Shown in pieces: positions 12,338-23,122 of a stretch of 64,000 bases of DNA. The notes beneath the pieces were generated by a model, which saw only the letters and a program-made list of their open reading frames with translations, searched no databases and was not told where the DNA came from. The stretch's first letter is position 1; the number at the start of each line of letters is the position of its first letter. The DNA comes from Pyrus communis (lineage: Eukaryota > Streptophyta > Magnoliopsida > Rosales > Rosaceae): positions 13,502,001-13,566,000 of the forward strand of contig NC_084813.1 of assembly GCF_963583255.1 (NCBI RefSeq). The letters run 5' to 3'. The position numbers and the translations under genes are program-made.

Positions 12338-12496
12338 GAGTAATGTTAGGTAGACTAAATTTTTATACTAAAATTGTAAACTAAAAGATGTGTCACCAAT
12401 AAGAAATAAACACTTTAATCAACACTTAAGTAATAATTTAATCATCACTTCCATGTCATTTAGTTTACAAAAGTTTGTTTACACATTTAGTCTTTT
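12338..12496. mobile_element. hAT-type MITE (GAGTAATGTTAGG family)
   Basis: This 159-bp insertion has an 8-bp direct repeat AATAAGCC on both sides (12330-12337 and 12497-12504). Copy A near 3131 has the site once, so it is an empty-site control. The inner sequence (GATGTGTCACCAATAAGAAA) recurs at 26390-26515 and at 63888-64000. The terminal repeats are imperfect; one end has probably drifted. Confidence 0.8.
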
Positions 12497-12533
12497 AATA
12501 AGCCTTCATCAGTGAGGTATAACTATCCCCCTT

Positions 12534-12713
12534 TTGCCACCCAGTATTATAATCTAGTGGTATTCCTCTTCATTTGGAAATGAGAGGTCTTAGGTTTGAA
12601 TCTCATGGATGGCGAATTCAATACTAAATTAGGTTGTCCATTGTGTGACTTAACTGAACTTCCCCTCCTCTTAGTGTAAAAATATCGATGTACTAAAAAA
12701 AATACTATCCCCC
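12534..12713 (+). mobile_element. tRNA-derived SINE-like insertion
   Basis: The insertion is flanked by the direct repeat ACTATCCCCCTT (12522-12533 and 12714-12725). It has a box A-like TAATCTAGTGGTATTCC and a box B-like GGTTTGAATCTC about 50 bases apart, and ends in an A-rich tail after a T/C-rich 3' region. This is the plan of a plant SINE transcribed by RNA polymerase III. Copy A of the host repeat lacks it. Confidence 0.75.
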
Positions 12714-13119
12714 TTCTCTCCCTTTATTTTATTTGTATCTTTTAATTTGGTATTTATTTGTTTATGCGTTTTAAACCTTTTTTTTATGCGGTGGAGATGA
12801 AAGAGAATGATTTAGTGATTGGACCTGGCAGGGATGAAAAAAAAGAGAGAGATTTCATTGAGATATGAAAATCAGTGTGAGTTTTTGTTAATTCAACTTA
12901 TTATGAATTTATCTTATGCTTTTCTTTTTATAATTTTGGCTGACAGTGGATGATGACCTATTTGATACGCAATACAGGTATTATTGTTTCAAGTTAAAAT
13001 TTTTCTTGATTTGTGATTTCTTTCTTTTATTTTTCATAGATGGAGATGAAATATTGATTACGCTGTGACAAAGTTGAGATGAAGCGAGAGTATGAAGAGG
13101 ATTCATACTGGCTGGCGCA

Positions 13120-13726
13120 TGTGAGACCATATCTGACGGATCTGGCCCGGCTTTAGATCTAATCCATCCCCCGCTTGAGAGGAGACAATAAGGTGGTTCC
13201 CGGCACAATCTCATATGCTCACTCCTCCCGCAGAGTTAGCCCACTCTGGGTGGAGCGAGTCATCTCCGAGGATCGTCAACGCCAACTGCTCCCACTCAAC
13301 AGAATGTCTTGTCTCATCAGGACAACACCTTTTCACCCACGTGGGGGTGTTAGAATGGCTTGATTGGCAATGCCAACATGCTGGCCCATGCTGCACGAGG
13401 GGCAGGCATCCTGCTCTGAACAGAGGACATCTTCGACTGACTGACCTTCCCACCAACCTCCTAGGTGTCCTGACGACTTAGATAAGTGTTTGAAGGCTCA
13501 GACCAACTCCTCCCGGCCTATAAATAGGAAAATCGACTCCTCAAAGACGGTTAGACATTCTGAACCCACAAAACACTTAAACACTCTCACTTCATACTCG
13601 ACTGACTTGACCGTTGAAGTGGCCACGTTGGGAACCACCACTCGTGGTGCTTGGCGCAATTGTCCTTACTTGTCTTTGGTCTGTGCAGGTTGGAACCACC
13701 GCAGTTCTCCAAAAATTGCTCTAACA
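13120..13726 (+). mobile_element. Gypsy-type LTR, 5' copy
   Basis: It begins TGTGAGACCATATCTGACGG exactly where homology to the dispersed repeat stops, and ends GCTCTAACA. A TATAAATA box lies at 13519-13526. It is followed by TTTGGTGCTTTCAGTGAGAG, the usual position and style of a primer-binding site, and by a gag start at 13789. No matching 3' LTR was found in the window. Confidence 0.7.
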
Positions 13727-16650
13727 ATTTGGTGCTTTCAGTGAGAGTTCAAATTCATATTCCCACGTAAACAGCTTTACCCCCACTGATGGCCAATCAT
13801 CCTGAACCCCCATACCACCCAAACTTTAATGAGATAAGTGCAACTTGTCCAGCGATTGAGGCAACTACTCCGGAAATGTACCCTTGGCGCCTGCCGAGGA
13901 AAATCACACTCCACCACCAACTCCACGTGCATTGTCTGTGCTACTGGACCCTATTCAAAAGATGCTTGGAAAGGATGAACAGTGACATGGAGAACCTCTG
14001 ACGTAACCACCCAGCCTCATCCTGCTCTCACCCACGGAAGTATCCCCCGCTGAGGCTCCGCCCACGATGCAATCACATGGTCCAAATAGCCAGACGAGAC
14101 TCCTCCCTGATAATCCTAGACGACCTAATTTCGATCTTGGAGGTCCCAACTAAGTGCTCTCAAAGGGTGGAATGCAATCGCATTATGAAGGATACCCTTT
14201 CTCCGATAACCTACGTGGGAGCTTTCACCAGATAAGTTCACCTAGCCGAGGGTGAAATACTGTAAAGGAGACTCTATTAGAAATGCGCCCTAAAGCCAAT
14301 CTTATGATGATACTTTACGGACATTTCACATGTTAAACTAATCTACTTTAATATAAAGGGGAAAGATTATTGTTTAAAGTCGTCTTATATAAATATGATC
14401 TAAAGAAGTTAGATTCATGAGACCATTCTCTTTCGTATACATATCCTAAACGTTCCTAATCATAGGATTGTCAATTGGGCATTGATAGTCCATTAAGATC
14501 AGTACGTGCTATGTCTTCTCTTAAAGAGAGTGACTGGTCTCGAGTCATTGATGCGACTAACACCAAGACAAGCATGTAGGTGCACAATAGAGAATGAGTC
14601 CACTAAACGCGATCAACAAGGAGTTCTCATACTCGTGTCACATGAAAACTCATGGTTGAGATAATGCAAAGTAGTCATTTGACCTAAGGCAACATAGTTG
14701 TCTTCTGGTTAAGTCCTTGATCTTTGGCTATGTTAAAGTCACACTGTCAAAGGGTGTCCACGACATAGTTAGGGTTAAGCCACTTAGCCATGTAGGCAAG
14801 TGAATGCACAACAAGGGATCTCTAACCTTCAAACCGTTTGAGAGAGAATACTCTATGATATGATTAAGAATCTCTTACTAGAGTATGAATGAGATTTAGG
14901 AATTCGTTTCAAATCACATTCAAGGTAATCATATAAGTAAGAGAATCACATTGGATATAAGACATGAATAAAATATCAAATCAAACAATATGGTCAAAAG
15001 TATTGTATTAGAGAAAGACCATATTGCATTGTAATCCCAAACTGAATAGGTTATTCACCTTTTCTGATTAGCTTGGGTAGCCATGACATACTGGTAGGTG
15101 TCACTCATGGTTTGTGGAAGCCCTAAAGGTGTATAATCACTAAAGGGAGAATTGAAAAGTAAGTTTCAATTCACAATCGATTTGAAGAGTTCTAATCGCC
15201 CACTGCCTCGCTAAAAGGAACCTAATGGATCGTACACCGTGCAAGGTAGAGATTGAAGAAACAATGGAGATAAGTAAGGATAATTAAATGGTTTAATTAT
15301 TTATGTCTAGGATTAATTAATATGTTAATTAATCAAATGAATAAGTTCGTTTTAGACCTCGAGTTAGTTTTGGGCCTCAAGGCCCAATGGGCTTCGAATG
15401 TCAAGTCCAATAACTCAAGTTGTATGACAACTTAAAAATACAAAGGGCATGAAAGCCCAATGAACCCACGTGGCCGACCATAAAGAGTGTGAGGGAGAGT
15501 TGATTTTAATTTCAATTATGCCACTCAATGTAAGTGGCTATAGAAAGGAAATTATAAACCATTCCCTCATAGGGGGTTTTCTAAAGAGAATAGAGAAAAA
15601 CACAAAAAACTCTCTCTTCTCTAAGGAGGCAAGCCACCCTAGGATGAATGGACTAACATCCTTCTCTTCCTAGGTCACTCATCTCTTCCTCAATGTTTTC
15701 CTTGGTGTGGAAACTTAGAGGTTCCCTTTCTTGGGAACTTGGAGAATCCATTGCTTCATCCATATGTAAGAAGTCATGGAGCCAAAAAGCAAGTTCCTCC
15801 ATCCACATCCATGGAGCCAAGGAGCATGGAGACTAAGGAAAGAAGGCCTTCACATGGGTGAATATCCTTTGCGAAGCAAAGAGGTGCTTCAAAGGTATAA
15901 AAGTTTCTCAACATTTTTTTTTTTAAGATTTGAGTTGAGTCTTGGTTCACCACATCTACTAGGCCTTGAATTTCATGGGTAAAGTTTTGTTTTTGAGTGC
16001 ATATAAGCATGATTCCGCCTTTAATTGTTAATTGCATGCATAAATGTTGCTCTAATGAACTTGTTTTCACAAATTATTCCTTCAGACTCCGACTCATCTA
16101 GCCATATCATGTAGCATAAGAATGCCATAGCCTTATACAACCACCACAGTGACCCCTTAATGTGTGAAATGTTCCCTTTTATGCTCGAATGAAATGTGAT
16201 GAAGTGGTACGTTGGCCTCTCATCTAGGTCCATCACGGACTTCATAACTTTGTGTGATGAGTTTATGAAGGCTTTCTCCACGTACAAAAAGGTGAAATGC
16301 GGGATGGATACCTTGTTCCTTATATGTCAGAGAGACTATAAAAGCCTCATGGACTACATTAAATGACTCTGCCTCAATTTCACGAAAGTTGATAGGCCGA
16401 ATGACCTTATGGCAGCCACAACATTCAAAAATTGAACCCCATAGAGTTCGAGCTCAACAAAAAGCTACATAAGCCAAAATACGAGTACATCACCTTTGCA
16501 GAGTGCTTCGACAAGGAAGAAGAGATAGTCACATGGGACGAGGAGTACATAAAGAATGAAGAATCACTGAAAACGGATTCCACTATGGAGCCACATGTGG
16601 TGGAATGAAGGCTAAATGAGCCCGATATAAGCGTAACGGGGGCAAGTGAA
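13727..16650 (+). pseudogene. Gypsy gag fragment split by a solo LTR
   Basis: The first part begins MANHPEPPYHPNFNE at 13789 and soon decays. The second part (about 16090-16620) has the gag signature with spaced residues W..WY..L, then FITLCDEFMKAFSTYKKVK and a spaced SL.DYIKRLCLNF-like block, followed by YITFAECFDKEEEI. Gag packages retrotransposon RNA in virus-like particles. Stops and frameshifts in both halves make it non-functional. The two halves are separated by the 1.8-kb insertion at 14275-16084. Protease, RT and integrase of this element are not present downstream. Confidence 0.7.
14275..16084 (+). mobile_element. Solo LTR, 1.81 kb
   Basis: It begins TATTAGAAATGCGCCC (probably TGTTAG originally) and ends ATTCCTTCA. 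The 5-bp direct repeat GACTC lies on both sides (14270-14274 and 16085-16089), and the gag reading resumes immediately afterwards. No internal region or second LTR lies between, so this is a solo LTR left by LTR-LTR recombination. The short ORFs inside (for example at 15470-15673) show no domain. Confidence 0.72.
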
Positions 16651-17801
16651 GAAGACCAAGACCAGTGCACCGGCTAGAGCCCCAGGCAAAACCCTAACAG
16701 AAGCCTTAAGGAGATTTGCTCCTATCCTTGTTTGTACCAAACTAAACACCTCCCTCAACAATGTTATGGGGAATAACGCACAGAATTCCTCGAGCCTATT
16801 CTTCATCTCTCTTTCTCTCCATGTCATGCCTCTCTTTCTTTTCCCTCAATTAAATATAGGCCACAACAAATTTAATATATATATATATATATATATTTTT
16901 TTTTTCACAAATTACCATTGCGTTTTTTTCTTTTTCTTTTGGGTCAATTTTGGAACTTTTTGTTTAAGGCCTTTTATATCTGCTTATTTTTGGTCAAGCC
17001 TTATGACTCCAAAAGAGACTTATGCCTTTTTGATAGTAAAGATGACATTAAGGTCCATATCAATTATATGTATCCCCAAAATGGGATTTTTTATTTATTT
17101 TTTTTTTTTTTTTTGTTTAAGTTTCATGGAATGAACTACTAATTATTCTAGGCGACCTCAATTTGTATTATTTTTTTTTTTGTTCGAGGTAAAATTAAGG
17201 GACTTCTGTTGTTACCACTTGTATGAGAAATTTTCAAAATTTTGGTAACAACACCAATTTAATTGAGGTTGTTTCAAGAGAGAATTCTTTTACGTGGGCT
17301 AATAATCAACAATTATTTTTGTTAATGGGTGAATTACTTAATAAAATACAAATTAAAAGGACATTGTACATCGATCATGCACGTCCAAGTTCACAATAAA
17401 TCTTAAAAAATACTAACTTACAGACAGGACGCCGTTTATGCAAACATAGCATGAATAATGATTTCTTTGTCAATATTTACTAGCATAAACATAAAATAGT
17501 ACTACAAAATAACAAATTCATCAACGCAAAATTTTACTACACATGACATTCAAAATCCCCAAATAATAAACAAATGTAAGCCATGAACACACAACAACTA
17601 CAAAACTCAAAATTACCGTCAATTAATCAATGTATCAACCAAAATCATAGTCTTTATGTTGGGTTAGAGTGTGCTGGTGAGAATCTGCATCGAACAATTA
17701 GTTTCGCACACCATCAACTAAATGAGTGATTAGTGGTTCTCGAGGTGGGTAGGAAACTCAGGAGCTAGATTAGGTCGCTCAATTGAATGGCAGGCATTTG
17801 G
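16651..17801. other. AT-rich spacer with simple repeats
   Basis: Contains a (TA)n tract at 16876-16896 and T-runs near 17090-17115 and 17171-17180. An imperfect inverted pair, GACCTCAATTTG at 17154 and its partner near 17256, may mark a small MITE of about 120 bp; I could not find a TSD. No gene is seen. Confidence 0.4.
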
Positions 17802-19398
17802 TGATAAGACCCTACCAAGTCTCATAACTATTTCCTTATCCTTTTGATATTGCCTTAGTTGTAGTGGTGACTCAGCATTAGGAATTACTAAGTCCTTTCT
17901 CTGACTGGGATTATGTGGGTAGATATAAACCCATTGTATTTCCTTTATAACTATGAAATGAATTAATCCTTTATTTTTTTTCTATTTTTTATCCTTTACC
18001 TTATCTTCCTCTTATCTGTGTAGCTAGAACCCTAACATTTGGTATCCATAGCCCAAGTATACCTCCATGGGCAAGAGCAACGCGTCAATGACGACGACCA
18101 ATATATCTGAGGCGAAGTTCGACCGAGAATTTCAGCAGCAGCAAATTTTCACCTAACTCCATGACTTCCATGATACGCTTATAATAATGAATCTCCACCA
18201 CGACGATCTACAATACCACATCACCGATCTACAACACTCTCTCGTAGATTTGTCAGTCCACTGAGCTTAGCAAAAGCATTCCCAACAGACAGTGCTGGAT
18301 GAGCTTGGCTTCCATAGTCAATGATCGGATTCCTATTTTTATCAATGAATTTTGGGCTGCCTTCTTTGAACAACAACACACCATTCTTTACAATAGCTCA
18401 TTTTGTCATCCCTAATTTCACGGGCAAATGGAAGTGCTAAATCGCACCATGGAACACTACTTGCATAGTATTGTGATGGATAAACCTCGTGATTGGATTC
18501 AGTGGCTGCCGTGGGCATAATGGTGGTACAACACCACCTTCCGGTCCGCCATTTAATTGACACCTTTCCAGGTTGTTTATGGATACCATCCTCCCACAAT
18601 GTCCACGTACCTTCCAAGTTCTTCCCTGGTTCATCTAGTCGATGTCACTCTTCATGATCACGACGCCTTACTCAAACATTTGCTTGAGCACTTACAACAG
18701 TCACAAAACAAAATGCGCCAACAAGTGGACAAACAACGGTTTAAGAGGATTTTTCAAGTTGGAAACTGGGTTTTCCTCAAACTTCAACCATACAGGCAGA
18801 CCCCCTGTGTCCAAAAATCATTGTCCCAAACTAGCCCTTCACTACTATGGAACCTTCCAAGCACTAGCTCAGGTTGGGCAAGTCGAGTATACACTGGATC
18901 TCCCTCCTTGGTCCTACATTCATCCTACCTTTCATGTGTCCTTGTTCAAAACCAAGATTGGTAATAGCTTCTACAACTCTATCACTAGTATACTCTGATG
19001 GTACTCTCAAGTGGTCTTCGAAAAAGATCTTGCAGTGTGGTATGTTCAAATGTGTTAATAATGTTGTCACTCGTTGGTTAATCATTTGTCTTCCAGAACA
19101 TGACGCAACATGGGAGGATATAGATTCTATCTTGGCCTGCTTTCCCGAGTTTGTCGCATGAGGATAGACTCGTTGTAAGGGGGGTGCTGATAAGACCCTA
19201 CCAAGTCTCATAGCTGTTTCCTTATCCTTTTGATATTGCCTTAGCTGTAGTGGGGACTCAGCACTAGGAATTTCTAAGTCATTTGTCTGAATTGGATTAT
19301 GTGGATAGATATAAACCCATTGTATTTCCTTTATGACTATGAAATGAATTAATCCTTTACCTAATATTCCTCTTCTCTATGCAGCTAGAACCCCAACA
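17802..19398 (+). mobile_element. Chromovirus (Ty3/Gypsy) with large internal deletion
   Basis: There are two related LTRs: 17802-18037 (TGATAAGACCC...CCTAACA) and 19188-19398 (TGATAAGACCC...CCCAACA). The 5' LTR is followed by TTTGGTATCCATAGCC, resembling the initiator-tRNA-Met primer site. A purine tract GTAAGGGGGGTGC precedes the 3' LTR. Flanks TTTGG and TTTGA are a probable 5-bp TSD with one change. Only about 1.15 kb lies between the LTRs, so most of pol is deleted. The LTR size and chromodomain place it among chromoviruses. Confidence 0.87.
18067..19161 (+). pseudogene. Chromovirus gag start fused to integrase C-half and chromodomain
   Basis: A gag-like start (MGKSNASMTTTN at 18067) is followed within about 250 bases by the second half of integrase. 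Around 18310-18345 it reads IVNDRIPIFINEFWAAFFEQ, then HGQMEVLNRTMEHYL, and MTPFQVVYGYHPPTM at 18557. The integrase tail continues in two other frames (HYYGTFQALAQVGQVEYTLDLP, then HPTFHVSLFK). A chromodomain lies at about 19050-19160 (LPEHDATWEDIDSI, FPEF). The chromodomain of this family guides integration to marked chromatin. Protease, RT and RNase H are absent, and stops and frameshifts break the rest. Confidence 0.85.
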
Positions 19399-20005
19399 TT
19401 TGAACAACAAAGGAGAGTTGTGAGTGAGTGTGTAGGAGGAAAAGAGAAAAGTGGAGGGTGATGAAGGAACGAAGGGGGGTGAATTTGTAGTTTGAGTTTG
19501 GAATTTGTGCTCTATGCCATTTGGGGTTAATGTAATTGTTTAGAAATCAAATTAGGTTTCAAGGTCATTGGCTTAAGCATCATAATTTTAGTAATGTTGC
19601 TTTGAAATATTCTGCAGGATTTTCTCCTATGGAAGATTTCATTGCTAATTGTATGGTAATCTTAAACTTCCCTTGAAACAATGGAATAGTTAACTACCAA
19701 ATCTATTTGATGAATTATCTAAAACACAATTACAACTTAAGATATTTCATTTTGTTGATCGCTCTAATTTTAAGTTGGCAGGAAAAATAATGGGACGGCC
19801 GTTCATCATAAAAATTGTCAACAAGAGGAACTTTTGTGTGCATCATCAACTGCTAAACTACATATATGATTGATGATAAAATTGATCAAGATTCATCAGC
19901 TGCAATATTTGCTTTATGATTCATGATAACAAAAGATGCCAAATGTGGTACTACTAAATCAATCTATTCTTTATGACCTGGATGAGAACCTTGGAATTTA
20001 TTCAA
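19399..20005. other. Spacer
   Basis: No domain or transposon end is seen. It is moderately AT-rich, with no long ORF. Confidence 0.5.
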
Positions 20006-20013
20006 CTTACAAC

Positions 20014-20248
20014 TAGGTCTGGCAATTTCTGACACGACTTGTTAATCCGATATGAAACGACACGAAATTAACATGTTATCGGGTCGACACGATAATGAAT
20101 CAGGTCGTTTCAGGTAATTCGATAAGCACCTGTTAAGATAACTTATTAGTCCAGGTATACACATGGGTAACCCGATACACGATTAACAAAATATTAATTT
20201 AATAATTTTATACTCCTAAAAATTACTATAATTATATATATGTAGCGC

Positions 20249-20295
<47 letters not shown>

Positions 20296-22865
20296 TTTGG
20301 AAAATTGATGACCATTAGATCGGTTCAGATTTAATCTCAATTGTCCATTGTACATTAGGTTAGAGCCCAGACTACCCTCCTCTCTCATTCACTCCAATCT
20401 CTCCAGACATCAACACTCGATGCCGCTCTCAGTTCAAGCTTTGTTGTGTACACGAGATTGGTTCTTTGGAAAAATGAGGTAATATATTTTTATATGATAT
20501 AGTACTATTGTTTTATTTTTTTTCATAATTATTTTGGTTAACTTCTCATAATTTGAACGGTTTATAATGTTTGGTTTGTCTATATTACTTAGTTTATGCG
20601 GAAGAGAGTTATGTGATGTGGTATAAACTAGCACACAAATTAAACCCTATAATTTAGACGATTGTAGTATGAGCAAGTAGGGATCGTTCTTGGCCGGGGA
20701 TTAGGAGGGATGCTAATCAACACAAATTAAACTTAAAAACTAAAAACTAAAAACTAAGCTAGACTAACACAAAATAAGAACTAAGGGGAATTTTTGACGA
20801 ATTTTAATAAAAATAAAGTAAATTGCAGCAAACGAATTAGATCTTGTACGAGATATAGGTGAAAGGCTAACTAGAGGATTCTTCTTCACACATGAAACAT
20901 ATGCACATAAATCGATTTCCAGCTATTCTTTCTATAAACCATGAATGACAATGCCCCAAATTACTGTGAATTGCACAAATTAACTCTCAGATTTTCCTAA
21001 GTTCATTGAATTGGACTTAACTCTCAAGTTCCCTAACTATGAAAAGCATGATAGAGATACATCTCGAAGATCATTAAGTTATGTGAAAATCACAAGCATT
21101 GACAAAGCATTCATAACTATGAAAAGCATGATACTCCTGCCAAGAATTTACTTAACTCAATCATGACTAGTAACTTTTACTACTTATAAATATAAGTTCA
21201 TAACAATTAGGTGAAATTCTCTTATATTCTAGCATCAAATTCTTGCATGCAAACTAAGTATGCATCCTTAATAAACATACAAGAATAAGTTTTCTATAAA
21301 ACAGATAAGTAAATCGCATTCATGTTTAATAAAACAATAATTGAATGTAATCCATTTATATAAAACATATGATCATGGTTTCGAATTCACCTCTAGCTAA
21401 AAAGAAATTTAGTTACGCATGTTCAACATAATTGAAAAAACAATCTAAAATAAACATTAAAACTAAACAAGGATAGAAAGAACTCTGAAAACTCCCACGG
21501 TTGAATGGCAGTTTACGGCACAATCTTCCCCCTTCTGATATTTGCAGCACAACTTGTTTATGTAGGGTAAAGGGCACATTTGAATCCAAGGAGAAAAAGG
21601 ATTAGGGTGTTTGAATGGATTATGACTCCTAGAATCAGATGGGAAGTATTTAGATTAGGATAAGGACTCATTTTGCAGCTGGAAATAACATGAGATAATA
21701 TTGGATAAGGTTATATAAGATAAGATAAGACTGGATAAGATGAGATAAGTTTGGGTAAGGTTGGATAAGATAATGTTCCTCTCCAACTAGGATTTCTTTT
21801 TCTTGTGTAATTCCTTATCTTCCAAGCCTCAACTTTAATTTCTCCATATTTTGGCACATGTCCAGCACCATTTAAACACCAAAAACGTCCAGCCCATATG
21901 CTTTCCACGCATGCTATCCAATCCAAGTCCAAAAATGCTCCAAATTGCTCCATTTAGCCATTTATTGTCATCTTTACCAATTGGACCTACAATAATACGA
22001 AAATAACTTAAATTACGAAAATAAATGGAAGTTAACTAAGTAAATGCAATGAAATAAGATAACAAAGTTGCATAAATATGTTCCTATCATTCTGATGGGG
22101 AAAGCCTTACTGAAAACATCATCAACATAACTCTTGAAGACAATAGATCAAACCAAAGTTCCAATACAATTTTCCCATGGTGATCGATGAAAATTGAAGG
22201 ATTTTGTAAAAGGAATAACATGCAAGCTTTGAGTTTCATTGATAAGGTTTTAACTTCTGAGAAGGGCCTCACAACCTTTAAAAGAAAAAATCCTCCATTT
22301 TGCATATCCTTGCACATTTGATATTTTGTATTAGAATAGTAGTATATTGACGTTTTTTTATTAGGCTCTTATTTTGGAGTGTTAGATGTAGTACTTAACA
22401 ACAAATGTGTTTTTATGTTTTGAAGTAATATTTATGTGGCAATGTAGTATGTGCAAATTTAAGAAAAAAAATATTTTTTTCTTAACGGGTCATAATGGAT
22501 CGAGTCATTTTACCTGTTGGGTAAAGTGACCCAACATGTTGATGACCCGTTAAGATAACGAGTATGACACGACATGACCTATTAAGATAACAGATGTTAC
22601 ACAAAATGACACAAAACACAACTAATACAACCAGTTTGCCAGGCTTACTTACAACACAAGAATAACCAATAGAAAAGGAACTAAAAAAATATATTTTTCT
22701 TAACGGGTCATAACGGATCGAGTCATTTTACCTATTGGGTAAAGTAACCCGACCTGTTAATGACCCGTTAAGATAACAAGTATGACACGACATGACCCAT
22801 TAAGATAATAGATGTTACACAAAATGACACAAAACACAACTAACACGACCTATTTGTCAGGCCTA
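20014..22865. mobile_element. hAT-type non-autonomous element with nested solo LTR and duplicated right end
   Basis: The left end is TAGGTCTGGCAATTTCTGAC; the right end read on the minus strand is TAGGCCTGACAAATAGGTCG. The 8-bp repeat CTTACAAC lies immediately outside both (20006-20013 and 22866-22873), as expected for hAT elements. Sub-terminal repeats of the AACGGGTCA/TGACCCGTTAAGATAAC type occur at both ends. The right end occurs twice in tandem, with a first copy ending at 22647 followed by the same CTTACAAC. No hAT transposase is encoded. Removing the nested LTR (20614-22089) leaves about 1.4 kb. Confidence 0.87.
20614..22089 (-). mobile_element. Solo LTR (minus orientation) related to the 10.6-kb element at 47.8-58.4 kb
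   Basis: On the plus strand it starts TGATGTGGTATAAACTAGCA and ends ATGTTCCTATCA. These are the reverse of an LTR that starts TGATAGGAGCATATTCATGC and ends in a CGTATAAATCTCGCATCA-like sequence, as seen at 47773 and 56099. Interior blocks (for example TTAGGTGAAATTCTCTTATA near 21213) also match that LTR in reverse. Flanks TTATG and TTCTG are a probable 5-bp TSD with one change. It is 1476 bp, shorter than the 2.27-kb relatives. Microsatellite (TA)n at 20249-20288 lies just outside. Confidence 0.82.
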
Positions 22866-22899
22866 CTTACAACACAAGAATAACCAATAGAAAAGGAAT
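22464..22899. repeat. 218-bp tandem duplication of an hAT element end plus flank
   Basis: The two units begin CTTAACGGGTCATAA at 22481 and 22699, a spacing of 218 bases. Each contains the hAT right terminus, the CTTACAAC target duplication and about 28 bases of host flank (ACAAGAATAACCAATAGAAA). The units differ at several positions, so the duplication is not recent. Confidence 0.88.
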
Positions 22900-22999
22900 T
22901 AAAAAGAAATCAATGATAGAAAACGGAGAGAAAATGACCAACTTCTAGCACATCAATTAATTACGATTAGATTATTTACCATATTACATCCCACTAGAT

Positions 23000-23122
23000 A
23001 ACCCAACGACAAAATACCTTAATGATCTAATTAATTACAAAATATAGAGAATGGTCAGTCTTAATTGCCACCACCACCTCAAAATAATAAAGTAAATGTT
23101 CATGGGCCCCCACTTTTTAGAC
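23000..23122 (-). other. Probable lipoxygenase 3' untranslated region
   Basis: This is AT-rich sequence directly after the stop codon at 23123-23125. A TTTATTATTTTG-type stretch on the minus strand near 23090 could serve as a polyadenylation signal region. No exact cleavage site can be given. Confidence 0.35.

Larger units (their letters stand above)
12290..13119 (+). repeat. Dispersed repeat, copy B (interrupted twice)
   Basis: This is the second copy of the repeat at 3080-3625 in the same orientation. Homology is broken by a MITE (12338-12496) and a SINE-like insertion (about 12534-12713). It ends at GGCTGGCGCA, where a Gypsy LTR begins. Copy A shows the uninterrupted arrangement at both break points. 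Confidence 0.75.
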
